A DNA stretch of 64,000 nucleotides, taken from assembly GCA_944389105.1 (NCBI GenBank), contig CALXLD010000006.1, positions 124,001 to 188,000 of the forward strand, in the 5' to 3' direction. Under the pieces are notes generated by a model that did not search any database, had not been told where the DNA came from, and saw only the letters and a program-made list of their open reading frames with translations. Of the stretch, positions 62,647-64,000 are shown piece by piece. Source of the stretch: an uncultured Spirochaetaceae bacterium. GTDB lineage: Bacteria > Spirochaetota > Spirochaetia > Sphaerochaetales > Sphaerochaetaceae. How positions within the stretch are numbered: position 1 is the stretch's first letter; every line of letters starts with the position of its first letter. The translations under genes were made by a program, and so were the position numbers.

Positions 62647-62720
62647 TTATTGCATTTATTCATAAGAATGCTACCATAGATTCAGAGTTCTTTAATACTT
62701 CAACAAACTGGAGGAAAAAC

Positions 62721-63434
62721 ATGGCAATTGATATTGCAAGAAGGTCTGAAGGACCTGTTGATCTCAAGAATGGTTACGGTGAAGTCGCTTGGCTTACAGA
62801 AGTGCATCCACTTGTTCATGGCTACAAATGTGTTCTCAAAGCCGGACATGACGTCAAGCCAAAGACATACAAGGATAAGACCGTTGTTTTCATCTTCTCA
62901 TACGGCAAGGGATATATAACCACTAGCCAGAAAGCATACAATATCGAAGATGTATGTTTCTTTGTTCCTGATTTTGATCATGACACATATACAATTCATG
63001 CTGTTGAAGACATGGAGTATATGATGGTTGTTGTTGACATGGTTGAATCCGACCACGTGGCATATGAAGATACACACATGATTCTTCCTTCATTCAAGAA
63101 GCTTTATGACTGCGAAGAATATACACAGAGCTGCAAGGGACCACATACACACAGCTGGTCAATCATCCATAAAGGAAATCTTGCAAGAGTACTTATCGGC
63201 GTAGTCAAGGCAGAAGGTGAAAACGAAGGAACATTTGAAAAAGGACATCCTTCCGTTGATCAGTGGAACTACAGCCTCCCTGGAGCAGATTTTGAACTCA
63301 CTGTAGACAATGAGACAATCCACCAGGGCGAAGGTGAATGGTCATATGTAAAGGCAGGGCTCGATCACCAGCTTACAGGAAAGTCTGCATTCTATGTATG
63401 GTTCGAGCACATGACATCTGAAATAAAGAGATAA
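62721..63434 (+). CDS. Cupin-type protein B of unknown function, paralogue of cupin A
   Basis: The product has 237 residues, soluble and beta-rich, with no signal peptide. It shares the plan of cupin A: YKCVLKAGHDVKPKTY, FSYGKGYITTSQKAYNIEDVCFF, HMILPSFKKLYDCEEYTQ, and a C-terminal WSYVKAGLDHQLTG. Histidines that could bind metal are unevenly conserved between the two. GGAGG precedes the ATG. The gene ends at a strong terminator. Pathway and substrate are unknown; the partner genes are an IclR regulator, a MATE exporter and an EamA-type transporter. Confidence 0.78.
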   Translation: MAIDIARRSEGPVDLKNGYGEVAWLTEVHPLVHGYKCVLKAGHDVKPKTYKDKTVVFIFSYGKGYITTSQKAYNIEDVCFFVPDFDHDTYTIHAVEDMEYMMVVVDMVESDHVAYEDTHMILPSFKKLYDCEEYTQSCKGPHTHSWSIIHKGNLARVLIGVVKAEGENEGTFEKGHPSVDQWNYSLPGADFELTVDNETIHQGEGEWSYVKAGLDHQLTGKSAFYVWFEHMTSEIKR

Positions 63435-63457
63435 GTCTGTACCCCTTTATTTTCTTG

Positions 63458-63491
63458 CCTGGGTGACGTGGCTTCGACACCCAGGTTTTTT
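63458..63491 (+). terminator. Terminator of cupin B
   Basis: CCTGGGTG (63458-63465) and CACCCAGG (63478-63485) form an eight-pair stem over a 12-base loop, followed by T6. The next ATG begins six bases later. Confidence 0.85.
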
Positions 63492-63496
63492 ATACT

Positions 63497-64000
63497 ATGA
63501 ACAACAATAAACAGGTCTTTTCCGGAATATTATTAACCGCGGCATCTGCAATAGGTTTTGGACTTCTGCCCTTTTTCACATCGTTCGCAAAGAATGCAGG
63601 AATGAATACCTGGGATTGCCTCGCAGGACGGTATCTTGGTTCTGCCCTGGTCATGCTGCTTATCATCAGAGGGCATAGGCAATCTCTGAAAATAGCAAAG
63701 GAAGCTGCGATAAAGATCATAATAATAGGAATATTTGCCTTCGGTATAACAAGTGCATTCCTCCTCCTTGGCTATATGCATGCACCAACTGGAAAGGTAA
63801 CTGCAATACATTTTCTTTATCCATCAATTGTAATGCTCTTCTCGATTGCGGCAAAAAAAGAGAAGGCCACTATCTTCTCCATCATTGCAACTATAATATC
63901 GCTGATAGCGCTTTTTATGATTACAGCCCCTTCTTCTGCCTCAGAGAAGATGGATGCATTTGGTTTCCTTTTCTCTGCATGTTCATCCATATCTTTCGCA
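63497..64000 (+). CDS. EamA/DMT family transporter (partial, runs off the window)
   Basis: An open frame from ATG 63497 continues to the last base, giving 168 residues of a longer protein. It shows six hydrophobic segments (GILLTAASAIGFGLLPFF, IIIIGIFAFGITSAFLLLGY, FLYPSIVMLFSIAA) in the EamA pattern, with the YMHAPTGKVTAIHFLYP stretch typical of the fourth to fifth helix. DMT transporters export or import small metabolites. A TATACT directly abuts the ATG and no ribosome site is seen, so the start could be imprecise; it may also be reached by readthrough of the terminator before it. Confidence 0.8.
   Translation, partial: MNNNKQVFSGILLTAASAIGFGLLPFFTSFAKNAGMNTWDCLAGRYLGSALVMLLIIRGHRQSLKIAKEAAIKIIIIGIFAFGITSAFLLLGYMHAPTGKVTAIHFLYPSIVMLFSIAAKKEKATIFSIIATIISLIALFMITAPSSASEKMDAFGFLFSACSSISFA

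Overview
The window reads as chromosomal DNA of an anaerobic or fermentative, diderm, spirochaete-like bacterium with mid-range GC (judged by eye). The main clue is an MglB galactose/glucose-binding protein whose amino-terminal segment sits at the carboxyl end, the circular permutation known from Treponema pallidum MglB-2 (Tp0684). Pyruvate:ferredoxin oxidoreductase, many periplasmic binding proteins, Cys lipoproteins and a small beta-barrel-like protein fit the same picture. I see no tRNA, rRNA, CRISPR, prophage or insertion sequence.

Layout. 1-5.0 kb (+): end of dnaE, yggT, recG, an HD protein, rsmD and an acyl-ACP thioesterase. 5.1-9.7 kb: slyX (-), then a WYL regulator, an AraC-type response regulator and a YesM-type histidine kinase in one overlapping operon (+). 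9.8-15.3 kb (-): mglB-mglA-mglC followed by a second, unpermuted MglB-like lipoprotein. 15.4-24.1 kb (-): two small paralogues, a secreted nuclease lipoprotein, nifJ (PFOR), a lipoprotein, a small outer-membrane-like protein and gdhA. 24.2-29.0 kb (-): the branched-chain amino acid type liv operon. 29.2-33.5 kb (+): a small membrane protein, a large PEP/pyruvate-binding-domain protein and an iron alcohol dehydrogenase. 33.5-38.0 kb (-): rluA-type synthase, parC and parE. 38.2-45.8 kb: an arabinose locus of araA, two permeases, an ATPase and a binding protein (-) with a divergent araR-type regulator (+). 45.8-48.2 kb (-): a polar amino acid ABC operon. 48.3-49.5 kb: a decayed AAA/DUF4143 gene. 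49.8-53.8 kb (+): leuS, a fructokinase-type kinase and a RelBE-like toxin-antitoxin pair. 53.7-59.3 kb: sdaA, a lipoprotein, a DUF4416 gene and an aroF-pheA fusion (-), nth (+) and a membrane protein (-). 59.4-64 kb: IclR regulator and cupin A (-), then a MATE exporter, cupin B and a truncated EamA transporter (+).

How the parts fit together. The window is rich in nutrient uptake: galactose/glucose, arabinose, branched-chain and polar amino acids, each with its own control region. PFOR, glutamate dehydrogenase, serine dehydratase and alcohol dehydrogenase fit fermentation of sugars and amino acids.

Four regulatory patterns recur. (1) About nine transcription units lack a Shine-Dalgarno sequence and have a -10-like hexamer 6-7 nt before ATG, which suggests leaderless mRNAs. 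(2) Three ABC operons have a stem-loop just behind the binding-protein gene. (3) Two perfect TGAAA-N5-TTTCA palindromes and one near match precede the cupin and MATE genes next to an IclR gene. (4) Repeated AATACAAAT sites and two palindromes fill the araR control region. The most interesting uncharacterised unit is the IclR/cupin/MATE/cupin/EamA cassette at the right end.
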